Shown here: positions 43,601-54,350 of the stretch, piece by piece
Numbering within the stretch: position 1 is the stretch's first letter
How the letters are laid out: every line of letters begins with the position of its first letter
From: Hemicordylus capensis
Lineage: Eukaryota > Chordata > Lepidosauria > Squamata > Cordylidae
Assembly: GCF_027244095.1 (NCBI RefSeq)
Contig: NC_069662.1
Coordinates: forward strand, 13,108,501 to 13,172,500
Direction: 5' to 3'
Length of the DNA: 64,000 bases
The notes under the pieces: generated by a model
Seen by the model: the letters and a program-made list of their open reading frames with translations, nothing else
Databases searched by the model: none
Told to the model about the DNA's origin: nothing
Made by a program: the position numbers and the translations under genes

Positions 43601-46472
43601 AGGACTGCAGCCCAGCTGGAGCTTCTAGGGGCCTGAGGCACTGCACCTCAGCCACTGCACACAAGATTGATTGACCTAGGCCAGAGGTGGGTAAACCTGG
43701 CCCTCCAGCTGTTACAGAAGAACATAGGAAGCTGCCATATACTGAGTCAGACCATTGGTCTATCGAGCTCAGTATTGGCTTCACAGACTGGCAGCGGCTG
43801 TCCAAGGTTGCTGGCAGGAATCTCTCTCAGCCCTATCTTGGAGAAGCCAGGGAGGGAACTTGGAACCTAGATGCTCTTTCCAGAGCGGCTCCATCCCCTT
43901 AATATCTTACAGTGCTCACACTTCTAGTCTCCCATTCATATGCAAACCAGGGCAGACCATGCTTAGCTAAAAGGACAAGTCATGCCTCCTACCACAAGAC
44001 CAGCTCTCCTCTCCTCTCTGTTGTTGAGCTACAACTCTCATCATCCTCAGCCACAGTTTATTGTGGCTGGGAAACTGGGAGTTGTCGTTCAACAGCAGCT
44101 GGAGGGCCAAGTTTGCCCACTTAAGCATTTATATCTTGTTCCTCCCTAACCTGAATGTATGACCCACCAAAAGTGAAAAAATTTGCATTTCACTGAGCAG
44201 CACAAAAAGAAGGGAAGAACTCTGTCCATGGTGCTGGACTGGGGCAGGGCTCTCCATCACACGTCCAGTGTATATCTTTGATGTTGATGGGGTCACTGAG
44301 TTATGGGTAAATTCTCCCTTTTAGGAAATTGACTCTGGCTTCACTGAACTCTTTGTATATTTATATAACTGAAACAACCCTTTCCCCATTTCATCTTTCT
44401 CCCCTACCTCTTCTAGGCAAGCACCGGCGCATTCTCAGTTTCATTGGCTGCTTTGCAGCCGGCGTATTCCTTGGGGCTTGCATTATGCACATGATGGCTG
44501 ATGCTCTGGGAGATATTCAGGAGGAATTAAAAAAGCGACAACTACAGGTGAATGCTTGCACTAGATGCCTTCTCAGTTTAATTGCCTGCCATTTAGATGC
44601 TATCAAAATCTGCCCCCTCCCCCCATCTTCTCTATAGTTAAAGATGCTATTCCACCAAAGGGGACAGTGGGTAAGAAAACCCCTCAATAAAGGGGGCCTT
44701 TTTATTATTAAACATCCACTCTTCAAAAATCTACTCTTTTATTAAACATCCACTCTTCAAAAGTAAATGTCAACAGTAACAGGCAAAAAGGTTCCATTTT
44801 TAAAGTGTTGTTGTTCTTATAAATAGTTATACCCTGCCTCTATGGTACATTACTCCTTGGAGCAGCTGAAGTCAACTTTAAAAGCTGTGTTCAAATTGTA
44901 ATGAAGGGTGTGCCAAACTGGGGCGAATTGGTTCGTAGCTCTATTTCACTTCCACAATAGCAATTGGGTTGGGCCTAAAGAAAAGTGAACTACTAAAGTC
45001 CATTGAAACAGATGAGACTTGAGGTTGTCACAATGAACTTGTCTCATTGGATTGGTGCTTCGTCAGGATGCACTTTGTTTACAACCCATTGGCCGTGTCA
45101 CAGTTCACTTGCCAAATCAACTAGCCATGAAAATGGCTGAGCTCACTCATTGCTAGTGATAATCGGAAGGGTCACTGTGGTGGGCCTTGAAAGCTAGGGT
45201 GCCACTACAAGGGGAAATATCTTCAGTGGAGCCACCACAGCAGTACATACCTGTCACCCCCAAGCACACACACCCATGCTATACCTCCCTGATGGGGTCT
45301 GAGAGACAGCCAGTGGTGCACCTTCTGCTCAGTGGTCTCAGGAGCCCATCCCCTCCTTCATTGTGCTGCAAATTTTGGTGTGAACTTTGGACTCATGTGT
45401 GCATTAGGCTCCTTGGTCCTACCATGCTTTCCCTTGAACTGTTTCCAACTCTGTGGTTTTGTTTACATGCAGGGAGGTTTTGTCCCGAAGCAGAATAGTA
45501 CTTCTAAAGATGATGATTCCGAGGTGAGTGTTGGTCTCTTGTAGGAGCGGTTCTCTCATGAGGCTGATGAGGCAGTTGCCTCAGATGGTAGATGACTGGG
45601 ATGTCAGCAGGGTGGCAAGATACTCTAGTTGCTACTATTGAAGCAACTCTGTTTTTTTTAAAAAAAATTGTAAACCACCATGAACTTTTATAAACTGGCT
45701 GCATAGATATGTAATACATAAAATTTTGGTCCTGATCTGGCCCTTGAAAGCTTTGCAAGGAGAACCTCATATTCCTTGCAAAGTTTGATAAGCACAAAGA
45801 GAGAAGAGAAGGTTGCTGGCAACCTTATCTCTTCCCCAGCCTCTGAGCCACTTTCAAAGGCTGGTTTTGAAAGGGGGCTGGCCCACATCAGGGCAATGGG
45901 GGGAAAGCCTGGCTCCAGGCCCCACAGTAGTTTGGGCTACTCTGGTCACTTGAATCCATCTTTTTCCAGAACTTGATGGGCGAGAATTACTTAATGACAG
46001 ATTAATTCTTGAAACAGTTCAGGAAATAATTGTGACAAGAATTAATCCACCATTAAGTCTTTCTCGCCCATCAAGTTTTTGACAAGAAAAAATTCAATTC
46101 ATATCCCTTCAGGGCCCAAAACTGCTTCTGTGGTGTTTCTATAGAAGCTTCATTTGCAGATGTAAAGGTTATCCTTTCATGGGACCTGCTAACTTTACAC
46201 ATCAGTAGGAGGTTGATTACCAGCTATTTAGCACCTGTTAGCACTGTCTCTTCTTTCTCAGTGTCTCCAGTAAAATATCTCCTGTGAGACAGTCTCCTTT
46301 GCGTGCCTGATTCAAAAGTAAAATTTTGGGGTTTTTTTTTCAATTAATCTCAGCATGCCCAGACTACAGAATCTTCACACCTACATCCATGTAATGGTTA
46401 GCATTAATGAACCAGACTAGTCCATGAAGATGAGAATACAGTTACAAATGGTCTCTCTGTTATTCATTTGTG

Positions 46473-46512
<40 letters not shown>

Positions 46513-49500
46513 TGAAATTGAAAACACCACATTCTGTGTGTTGCTTGTGTTCTGTCCAAAACAAGAAAACTGGACTAGGACCAGGGGGAGACACTGATTT
46601 AACAATCCTCATTCAGCCATGAAACCCACTGTGTGACTATGGGCCAGCTGCCAATCTCTTGGCGTAATCTACCTCACAGAGTTGTTGTCAGGATAAAAAT
46701 AACCATCCACACCACTCTGGGTTCCTTGGCAAATGGATGAGATAGAAATGCAAAAATGTTGATCCCAGAGACAGGACTAGAAACAAGGGGTTGAAATTAC
46801 AAGGAAACAGATGTTGCTGAACCACAGCTCCCTTCCTTGCCAGTGACAATAAATTGTAGCTGGGGATGACGGGGGTTCTAGGTCAGCAACATCTGGAGCA
46901 CCGCAGGTTGGGAACCTCTGGCCTAGACATTATGATGAATTTCCAAATAGTTAGAGCTGTTTGACAGTGGAACACTCAGCCTTGTATGGTGGTGAGCTCT
47001 CTATTACCAGAAGTTTTCAAGCAGAAACTGGGCCATCTGCTAGGCCTATCCAAATTCAGATTCAAAAATTTGGATTTTATCTGAAATTGCCCCGAATCGA
47101 TAAAAATGGGTACAGTCTGAAACTATTTTTTAAAAAATCAGATTGGTAAAGTCAGAATTAATTCTGAAATATCAAAATTAATTTCAGAAATACTCCAGAA
47201 TTTCAGAATTCTCAAACTGATGCCATTTTCCCCTGTAGAGGTGAATGGGGAAACTCACCAAAAATCATAGATTGGCCCTAGATTGGTCCTTGAAACATGC
47301 CACACATGAGGGGAAGGAGGGTCCCCCCCCTTCCCCATTGCAAAAGCACACAGTCCATAAAAGTGAAAGTCCTTTGAATGTTTCGGAGGCGGGGGGGGGG
47401 TTGTTAGAAAGAATTTCTAACTTCCCCTTGTAGCCTATAAGGGATTAAAAAGTGTGCAATTCCTTTTAAAATGTCTGCCAATGGGGGAAAATAATATAAA
47501 TAATATAAAACAATGGGGGAAAATAATTTAAAATCAAAGGAATCGAATGTCCTTTTCCCTCCACATGGGGGGTGGAGTGGTGGTCCAAGGAGGGGTTTCA
47601 GATCCAAAACTTCAAAAAGTTCTGGCTTTTCAAAACAGTTCACCCTTTTTAGCTTTTTAAAAAGAAATTTCAAGAATTCACCAAAAAATCAGAAGAGCTT
47701 TGACCCATAGCTTTGAAACTCTCTCTCTCGCCAATGTGGACTCGATTTGTGCCAGATTTCATAATTATATTGCCCAACCATTATAAAGGGGGGGGGCATG
47801 CTGTTACCCCCTTTCATGAAGGCAGATGCCTCCACATGCTAGTGGAATGATGCTCCAAGGAAGGTCTTCAGTTTCAGAAGCATTTGCAAAGTTCTGGTTT
47901 GGAGCAAGCCAAATTTCACAATTTTTAGCCACTCGTTAAAAACATTCAAAATTCACCAATAATCAGGAAACTGACTAATTCTTTTCAAATTCACTAAAGG
48001 GGCCCGTAACTTCCTTCCTCACATTTTTTGGGAAACTTTCAAAGATATATTAGCAACCAGTGAGCTTTGATTTTTTTTTAATTTTCCCAATGACCACTAT
48101 GGGAAAAAATTGAATTTAAATCATAATTCAGATTCTGAATCTGATTCCATATTAGGCAACACCAGAGCCCATAGAATCAAAACCTCGATGTATGATCGGT
48201 TCTAATCGGAGTCCAAATTTTCTGAACGTGCACAGGCCATATCTGCCAAACAGTTTCTTCATTTTCTTCCCCAGAATGAGGATGATGTTGGGGGGCGTAT
48301 TTCTGAAAATAAAGGCATGACAGTTTTTCAGAAAATATTTGAAAGCCCAGTAGAAATTTCTCAGAATTTCAGGGAAATTTCAGAGAATGGGGAGGCGCAT
48401 ATTCACCTCAGGTTGCACTTCTGTGTATGTAGGTAACCCTAAGAATGAGTTGCCATCATCAGGACCTCCTCCTGCCTATCAAGGGGGGAAAAATCCTCTG
48501 GGGGCTCTTGATTGCCACCTGCTGGTGCAGCTTTAGAATAGCTACCTACAAACCTTTAAAAACTAACGGTGAATATTTCCTTTGAAGACTTCCAAAGTTG
48601 TTAGTTTCAGTTAACGCTTTTGCATTAATTGAGAGCAAAAACAAAAATTGAAGTTTTTTAAAAAAGCACACATAGAATCCCTATTCAGACATTCTGTGAT
48701 TCAAATGTGTTTGCATGACTATACCTGTGTTCCTTTGTGAACCTGGGTCCAAGCCTCCTGAAATGCAGACTACAGATAGGAAGTATACTGCTGAATGTAC
48801 TTCCTAACACTGAATGAATAGACTTCATTCAGGGTTATATTGAATGAAGTATATTCATTCAAAATAGCATGTGAAGAACTTTATCTGTGTTCAGATCTGT
48901 ACCTGTGTACACTGCACAGGGATTGTATGAGTGTTGGACATAAAGTGTGAAAAGGATGACACCGACAAAAACACACCGCACCCCCCCCACACACACACAC
49001 ACTGCACAATAAGTGGGGACTGAAACTTGAGTGGTCTTAGGGCTAAATGAAGCATGACGACAGTCATGTGATTAGCTCTGCTGTCTTTGCCTGTTAGGGA
49101 CATAGGAAGCTGCCATATACTGAGTCAGACCATAGGTCCATCTAGCTCAGTATTTTCTACTCAGACTGGCAGTGGCTTCTCCAAGGTTTCAGGCAGGAAT
49201 CTCTCTCAGCCCTATCTTGGAGAAGCCAGGGAGGGAACTTTTAATCTTCTGCTCTTCCCAGAGTGGCTCCATCCCCCTAAGGGGAATATCTTACAGTGTT
49301 CACACATCAAGTCTCCCATTCATATGCAACCAGGGCAGAGCCTGCTTAGCTAAGGGGACAAGTCATACCTGCTACCACAAGACCAGCTCTCCTCTCCTGA
49401 GGATGACAGGAAAAGAAGTTCTTGGGTAAGTAGCATGTGCAGGCAGGTTGTTCCAGATCAGATCCATGGTGGGGCATGGGGGGCTTTACACCCTGTCTCC

Positions 49501-51431
49501 CATGACCCCATAGGGAAAGTGATCAGTGGTTGGACATCTGTTCTGTGTGCAAAAGGTCCCAAGTTCACTCCAGGTAGGGCTGAGACTCCTGCCTGAAACC
49601 CTGGAGAGTTGCTGCCAGTCTGACTAGGTGATATTGGGCTAGATGCACCAATGGTCTCAGTAGAAGACAGCTGTCTCTTTTCTGGATCCCCTTCCTGCAT
49701 GAACATATTCTCCCACAAGAAAAAGGAGGTTTGACTCCAAGGAGTTCTTTCTTTGTCAGAATAGCTTGCACATGAGACAGATCCAGAGTTAACGTCTTCC
49801 TGCTCCCTACCATGGATCAGATCCATGCTCTTTATACAATAAAAGGCAAGAACCCCAGGGTGAATGATGTGGTGTCCTGTCTAGTTGTGGCATTACATGG
49901 CTATTTGTCATGGGGTGTGGAAGCCACACCCCATAGGACACATGTCCAACGCTCTGCTGAGTTTGCAGCTCTCTGGACGGTATGGCAGCCATGTGAGTGA
50001 GTGGACAAGCATTTCTGTCTCTCTGAGGCCCAGGGCTAGCATAGGAACATAGGAAGCTGCCATATACTGAGTCAGACCATTGGTCTATCTAGCTCAGTAT
50101 TGTCCTCACAGATGGGCAGCGGCTTCTCCAAGGCTGCAGGCAGGAATCTCTCTCAGCCCTATCTTGGAGATGCTGTCAGGGAGGGAACTTGGAACCTTCT
50201 GCTCTTCCCAGAGCGGCTCCATCCCCTGAGGGGAAGATCTTGCAGTGCTCACATCACATGTAGTCTCCCATTCAAATGCAACCAGGGTGGACCCTGCTTA
50301 GCTAAGGGGACAAGTCATGCTTGCTACCACAAGACCAGCTCTCCTCGAGCAGCAAGGGGAAAACTGAATCTAATCTCTTAATATATTGCTGTCTGCTAGC
50401 GGAGTGTGTGGATAGGCACAGAGCTGCTGCAAGCTTCTATTAATGGGGGGATGCATTTGGGGTTGTTGGGAAGGGACCACAAGGCATGCCCTGTAAGGTC
50501 AGTTTTGGGGATAGCCTGTATGTTGCCCTCCCCCCAAATAAGAACCACCTCCAAAGAAACAGAGAACACATACACATGAATCCACAGAATGCTCACACAA
50601 AGGTTCCAAAAGGAGGTCCTGCTGCTCCTGTCAATCAACAAGGCACAGCCAAAAGACCTGGAAGTTTTCAGGGAGGAAAGTGAGAGCAATAATTGAGAGA
50701 AGGAGGTGTGGGAGGGAGTTAGAACATTTCAGATCTGCTGCATCATTTTTGTTGCAGGTACCACTTCTAATGATCTCTCCTTCGTTTTCTCCCCCCTCCT
50801 GTCTTTTCACTCTCCCCTCCATATCCAAATGCAGGTATACCCATTTGGGGAACTCATCATTTCTTTTGGTTTTTTCCTGGTATTTTTTATCGAAAGTTTT
50901 GTGCTCCACTGTTGCCCTCGGGCTGTACATGCACACGGTGACCACGAAAGCCACGATGATCACAAGGGCATGCCAGAATCCCACAGCTCTTTCCGGGCAT
51001 TTGTGCTCTTTCTTTCACTCTCCTTCCACTCCGTCTTCGAGGGCCTGGCCATTGGTGTGCAGAAGGAGAAAGCGGATGCCATTCAGCTTTGCCTGGCGGT
51101 GCTCATCCACAAAGCCATTGTGGTCTTCAGCTTGTCCATGAAGTTGGTGCAGAGTGGTACTCCCGCCCGGTGGAGGCTGCTGTATTTGGTGTTCTTCGCT
51201 CTGATGTCCCCTGCTGGCATTGGTGTGGGCATCGGCATATCGCTGACCAAGAGCGATGGGACTGGCTTGGCTCAGGCTGTGCTGGAAGCCGTAGCCACAG
51301 GGACCTTTCTCTATGTCACCTTCCTGGAGATCCTACCCTATGAGCTGCAGTCTCATGAAAGTCCCCTCGCCAAGCTCTTCTTCATCAGCCTTGGCTTCTC
51401 CATCATGGCCATCATCGCCATTTGGGCCTAA
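37636..51431 (+). CDS. SLC39A2: Zinc transporter ZIP2 (4 coding exons)
   Basis: Exons: 37636-37750, 44417-44547, 45473-45523 and 50835-51431. Introns are GT-AG, phases close, and the frame is 297 aa (human ZIP2 309 aa). Exon 1 gives the first membrane helix (KIGCLAGLLVITLLCGLVP) and KWFQINMARG. Exon 2 gives the second helix (GCFAAGVFLGACIMHMMADA). Exon 3 is a short hydrophilic loop with a possible N-glycosylation site (N90). Exon 4 holds YPFGELIISFGFFLVFFIES, a His-rich cytosolic loop (about residues 131-149) and the ZIP signature HSVFEGLAIG at 164-173, then H191-K192 and the last helices ending IAIWA. ZIP proteins carry zinc into the cytosol. It follows METTL17 in the same orientation, as in human. 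No break is seen. Confidence 0.96.
37808..38308 (-). mobile_element. 5S-headed SINE split by a CR1 3' end
   Basis: Antisense long-form SINE beginning aggaagccattttataaag and ending with head complement caagaccagctctcctcc. A CR1 3' end (37927-38120) interrupts it in the same orientation. Located in SLC39A2 intron 1. Confidence 0.75.
37927..38120 (-). mobile_element. CR1 LINE 3'-end fragment inside a SINE
   Basis: Antisense CR1 terminus acataagaacagccctgctg through ggtactcagaggcatcctgc and the following gaggtggcctatagccctc. It inserted into an existing 5S-headed SINE. Confidence 0.85.
38355..39498. mobile_element. Tigger/pogo-like DNA transposon remnant
   Basis: The left end caggtggccctcatctgcag and the right end, read inward, cagatggccctcattatttg are inverted repeats typical of pogo/Tigger elements. 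The flanks are tg and ta, compatible with a decayed TA duplication. The 1.1-kb interior has no transposase frame. A short L2 3' piece (38395-38465, aagcggtttacataaaagc) is nested near the left end. Confidence 0.65.
39695..39868 (-). mobile_element. BovB-tailed SINE
   Basis: Antisense copy: tail ggtaaagtgtgccatcaaagc, body ttcctatatcactgttgccc and head complement gatttgaaccggcaacctc followed by ttccccactgtgccattagg. Confidence 0.75.
39985..40594 (+). mobile_element. CR1 LINE 3' end with ORF2 C-terminus
   Basis: Sense CR1 copy. It encodes VQKRATKMIRALEHLSYEAR, LQHLGLFSLEKSRLWGDMIE and REEFFSLSHNTRTRGHPMKL, the conserved CR1 ORF2 end, with a frame change near 40290 (aattctctgccacaagatgt continues in another frame). 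The 3' UTR ends with cttatgttcttatg. It is the most complete CR1 3' terminus in the window. Confidence 0.9.
40595..41635. other. SLC39A2 intron 1 stretch
   Basis: No repeat family or RNA recognised apart from a short CA run near 40862. Confidence 0.4.
41640..41930 (-). mobile_element. L2 LINE 3' end
   Basis: A (tttta)n tail, then ttcaatttctataccgccct, tccaaaaatggctcagggtg, ccccaaagggctcacaatct and tagacaccagcaacagtc. It reads as an antisense L2 terminus and is the clearest example of this 3' end here. Confidence 0.7.
42214..42535. mobile_element. Foldback MITE, ~320 bp
   Basis: The left end gggtggcttcacacaacac and the right end, read inward, gggcagcttcacatgacac are inverted. Inner words (ttgcaatgttgggtt-type near 42330 and aacccaacattgg near 42415) are also inverted, so most of the element folds on itself. 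No target duplication was found and superfamily is unknown. Confidence 0.6.
42811..43172 (-). mobile_element. CR1 LINE 3'-end fragment
   Basis: Antisense CR1 3' region reaching into the ORF2 C-terminus (ccatgaatttgtctaagcc, gttgccacatcctatggcag, ggtccttcctttttgtcc). The last few bases of the CR1 terminus are missing. Confidence 0.85.
43682..44121. repeat. Palindromic MITE split by a 5S-headed SINE
   Basis: Left piece cagaggtgggtaaacctggc to gctgtt. The right piece resumes at about 44019 with gttgttgagctacaactctc and ends ggccaagtttgcccac. The intact form is seen at 27905-28030. The SINE therefore arrived after the MITE. Confidence 0.8.
43720..44018 (-). mobile_element. 5S-headed SINE
   Basis: Antisense full-length copy: gaacataggaagctgccata at its 3' side, gaagccagggagggaacttg in the middle, and head complement ccaccacaagaccagctct-like sequence at the 5' side (here ctaccacaagaccagctctc). 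Confidence 0.85.
44548..46470. other. SLC39A2 introns 2 and 3 (start), no firm repeats
   Basis: Apart from exon 3 (45473-45523), nothing is assigned. A tandem-like duplication (actcttcaaaa with ttattaaacatccactc twice) occurs at 44705-44765. Confidence 0.4.
46471..46510. repeat. (CG)n(CA)n microsatellite
   Basis: A short alternating GC run followed by about 16 CA units. Confidence 0.9.
46562..46760 (+). mobile_element. MIR-like SINE, sense
   Basis: Order ggactaggaccagggggaga, gccatgaaacccactgtgtg, ctacctcacagagttgttgt and ccactctgggttccttgg. Box B is degraded. Confidence 0.75.
46808..46922. repeat. Palindromic MITE
   Basis: Arms gatgttgctgaaccacagc and ggtcagcaacatctggag with the right end gttgggaacctctgg. 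Confidence 0.65.
47040..48235. mobile_element. Decayed hAT-like element
   Basis: The left end taggcctatccaaattcag and the right end ttttctgaacgtgcacagg are a diverged version of the tagggatgtgca termini, with subterminal aaattcag and ctgaat words. Flanks ccatctgc and catatctg suggest an eroded duplication. The interior repeats aaattcaccaa-type words as in the elements at 4080-4794 and 54928-56357. No coding capacity. Confidence 0.5.
48240..49095. other. SLC39A2 intron 3 stretch
   Basis: No firm repeat. Several gaatgaa/ttcattca words at 48790-48870 form a weak inverted pattern. Confidence 0.35.
49099..49397 (-). mobile_element. 5S-headed SINE
   Basis: Antisense full-length copy: cataggaagctgccatatac through gccctatcttggagaagcc to the head complement ctaccacaagaccagctctc. 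Confidence 0.85.
49520..49672 (+). mobile_element. tRNA-headed SINE, partial
   Basis: Sense pieces aaaggtcccaagttcactcc, ctcctgcctgaaaccctgg and gggctagatgcaccaatgg. The head is incomplete. Confidence 0.7.
50042..50346 (-). mobile_element. 5S-headed SINE
   Basis: Antisense full-length copy (taggaacataggaagctgcc to ccacaagaccagctctcctc). It lies about 490 bp before SLC39A2 exon 4. Confidence 0.85.
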
Positions 51432-51544
51432 AGGGTTGGAGGTGCTATGATCGTCATGGTGACCCACGAGATAGTCATGGCCTAAATAACTGCAGTTGTC
51501 TGGGCAAAAAGCCCAAGAGAAAATGCCCATTTCCTATTACTCCA

Positions 51545-51890
51545 AGGATTATTCATATTTATATACTGCTTTTCAATAATGCAAAAGCAGTTTGCAAAAT
51601 GGATTGCATAGCCCATGAGGTCCCAATTTGGGCTATTCCATATGTTGCTGAACTATAACTGCAATAACGCGTTCGGATGATTGGAGTTATAGTTCAGCAA
51701 CATCTGAAGTAACACAGGTTGGGAACTCCAGGCATAGCCAAAAAATGAAGAAAGCAGTTATCTGTCTGAAAGGGGCTCCAGCCTAAAGAGAAACACCAGG
51801 GAGAAATCAACAACAGCCCTGAGAGACACACTGACTGTGTCGGGCTGAATATGGACAGTTGCTCTCCCCCTTTGAAGACCACATAGTTGA
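51545..51890 (-). mobile_element. L2 LINE 3' end in the SLC39A2 3' UTR region
   Basis: Antisense pieces attcatatttatatactgct and agaaacaccagggagaaatc are separated by a palindromic MITE (51624-51733). It lies between the SLC39A2 stop codon and the candidate poly(A) signal, so it is probably transcribed as UTR. Confidence 0.6.
51624..51733. repeat. Palindromic MITE
   Basis: Arms atgttgctgaactataactg and gttatagttcagcaacatct, right end ggttgggaactccagg. Confidence 0.7.
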
Positions 51891-52123
51891 GAGGCAAGAA
51901 CATAGTGGGTTACATTACCATCTTCCTCTAAGCTACTGGAAGTCTATAATGGCCAGCACAATGTCAGCAGCAGCAGGACCAAAAGATCTCCATATGCAAT
52001 CATGTTTTCCGTTGAGTTTGTTACCATTATGTTGAGGGTCAATATACAATATAGAGAGCCTTCCTGCAAGGAACTTTGGGTGAATGGGATATAAAGCACT
52101 TATAGCGTTTTTGTATGGATGAA

Positions 52124-52129
52124 AATAAA
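52124..52129 (+). promoter_or_regulatory. SLC39A2: Candidate SLC39A2 polyadenylation signal
   Basis: aataaa lies 693 bp after the stop codon and is followed within 15-35 bp by the GU-rich ttgtcttgtctggctttt. It is the first canonical signal downstream of the coding region. Confidence 0.5.
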
Positions 52130-52469
52130 AGCTCAAGGTATTGTCTTGTCTGGCTTTTAGGCTGAGCTGAGGGGTCAGGAGAGTGACTGGACATTGGTTC
52201 TTTTGCAACACACACTCACATACACACAAACACAGATGCTAAATGCGAAACACAAAAACAAATGCAACGCAGAAAGTGTGATACAACACACAAATTCACA
52301 AACACAATGCACATGACACAAACACACTCATCACCACTACAGAAACACATGCATACAACATTAATTCAGAAACTCACACAAATGCAGACACAACACACAG
52401 AAACGCTAATGCCTGGAGGCCAGCTTGCAAACTTCAAACACTTTGCTATGTCCATAATATAAAGCTTGG

Positions 52470-52960
52470 GCCTTACTGCCTGACTGACTCACTGACTGAC
52501 AGAAAACACCCAGACCAAAACACAAAAGATAGACACATGCCATTTTTTCAGGTAGGTTCCAGACCTTGCTCCAATGACCAAAAAAAGCCTCCCAAAAATC
52601 AGGAAAATGTACTACTTTCCCAGAAAATCTGGGAAAACTCTCCTGTTGAAAAACATGGGTAATGAGACCTGACTGAGTGAGGAAAAGCCTAGAGTCACAG
52701 ACAGAGAAAGAGTTTATGGACTTGCAAAGTGCAAGCCCTCACTAATTCACTCACTGGCTGACATGGAATCCCAGACAGAAACATGAGCCATAGATAAAAA
52801 GTCATTTTTGTAGATGGGTTCCAGACCTCTCTAAGAGTACCAACACCCCACCTCATGCACAACACACACACACACACACAGAATCGTTACTATTTTGGAA
52901 AATCTTAAAAAGCCCTCTCCCATTGGCAAACGTGGGGAATGAGATCTCATAGAGCTACAA
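52470..52960. repeat. Tandem pair of ~225-bp units beside CA-rich DNA
   Basis: Unit 1 (52470-52690) and unit 2 (52735-52960) share, in order, actcactgactgacag/actcactggctgacatg, ccagacagaaacatgag-type sequence, gtaggttccagacctt/gatgggttccagacctc, and a final catgggtaatgagacc/cgtggggaatgagatc. The preceding 52195-52410 is degraded CA-rich sequence. The family is unknown. Confidence 0.55.
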
Positions 52961-53169
52961 AAATACTACGGTATTTTCTACTGATCTTTACTGTCTAGAG
53001 TAGAGATAAGACATTAATATGCTTGGAAATTGCAAGAACCTTTACTAGTATTCTATAAGATGACAAGTCAGGCAGAATAGAAAGGGGAAGAGAGATAAGA
53101 ATTGAAAAGAAAAGATGCATATGGTCAGGCAGCCAACTTTTTCTCCCTTACTAGCTGTTCCCTGGTGTT

Positions 53170-53702
53170 CAGCTCAGCCTCAAGACTATAATGTACAATT
53201 TGGGAAGAAAGATACAACCTAGCAATCCTGCACTAGAGACCAAGATGGAGAAGATCTCCATGTATTTCCCTTTGGTGCTCAGGTAGCTTGGGAGGAAAGC
53301 CACCCAAACTCTGCAGAAGACCAACATGCTGAAGGTGATCAGCTTGGCTTCATTGAAACATAAAAGCTGCACCTTCATTATACTGCACAATGATCTGACT
53401 CTTCTGGGAATGCATGTCCAGCTCTGGGAAGGGAGGAGAGGTTGCCAACCACACGGCACAAACGATAGTTTGAATAAGAGAACAGAGAATGATGACCCAT
53501 ATTGTCAGCCTCTTCCCCATCCATTTCCTCATGCTGTTTCCCAGCTTGGTGGCCATGAAGGCCACAACCACAGTAATGTTTTGGGCTAACACAGTAGAAA
53601 GAGCAACAGAGAACATGATGGCAAATACTGTTTGCTGGAGAACACAAGAAACCTTCCCTGGCTGTCCAATAAACAGAAAGGGGCACAGAAAGGAACATAG
53701 AG
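53170..53702 (-). pseudogene. Vomeronasal type-2 receptor, decayed 7TM exon
   Basis: The reverse strand reads [20 protein letters not shown] (53690-53630), [40 protein letters not shown] and [11 protein letters not shown], then [35 protein letters not shown] and [18 protein letters not shown]. These are V2R family C GPCR segments. The TM5 block normally found between NEG..MF and FNEAK (about 28 residues) is missing, with a frame change at the junction (near 53365). Nothing V2R-like precedes the first segment. No ligand-binding exons lie on this strand nearby. It is a dead partial copy. Confidence 0.9.
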
Positions 53703-53983
53703 GCTCATTCTCACAATACTAATCAGGATAAAGCACCTAGCCAGGGTAGGAGATCCAGGTGTGCTTCCAAACAGTGTTCATCTAAGCCCAAACAACAAGG
53801 TAGGGGGAGAGGAGAGTGATCATGTGGGAGATGGGAACTGGATAGGATGGGCACACCCTACCCAGATAATTTCCCCAGTGTTTTACTGAGGGTGGATGAA
53901 AAGCCATCCTACCCATTTCCTGCTTCTCTCACAACAAATATTTATATACTGCTTTGCAACAATAGTTTCCAAAGCAGTTTACA

Positions 53984-54038
53984 AAGAGAGAGAGAGAGAA
54001 AGAGAGAGAGGGGAAGGAAGGAAGGAAGGAAGGAAGGA

Positions 54039-54098
<60 letters not shown>
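53984..54098. repeat. (GA)n, (GGAA)n and (GAAA)n compound microsatellite
   Basis: A GA run, about six GGAA units and about fifteen GAAA units in series. Lys/Glu/Arg-rich open frames across it are artefacts. Confidence 0.95.
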
Positions 54099-54099
<1 letters not shown>

Positions 54100-54132
54100 C
54101 CCTGTCCCCAAAGGGCTCACAATCTAAAAAGA

Positions 54133-54350
54133 AACTTTACATTTTATATTTATATTCTGCTCTTCCTTCAAATAGCCTATAGTGGTGTACATAATATTAA
54201 GTTTCTCCTCACAACAACCCTGTGAAGTAGGTTAGGCTGAGAGAGAAGTGACTGGCCCAGAGTCACCCAGCAAGTATAATGGGTGAATGGTGATTTGAAC
54301 TTGGGTCTCCCTTGTCCTAGTCCAGCACTCTAACCACTACACCATGCAGA
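54133..54350 (-). mobile_element. MIR-like SINE nested in an L2 end
   Basis: Antisense copy: ttatattctgctcttccttc, aacaaccctgtgaagtagg, agtgactggcccagagtcac and head complement ccagcactctaaccactac. Confidence 0.85.

Noticed and set aside
52262-52462. Thr/His-rich open frame
   Set aside because: Derived from degraded CA-rich repeat.
53847-54225. Lys/Glu/Arg-repeat open frames
   Set aside because: Products of the GGAA/GAAA microsatellite inside an L2 end.
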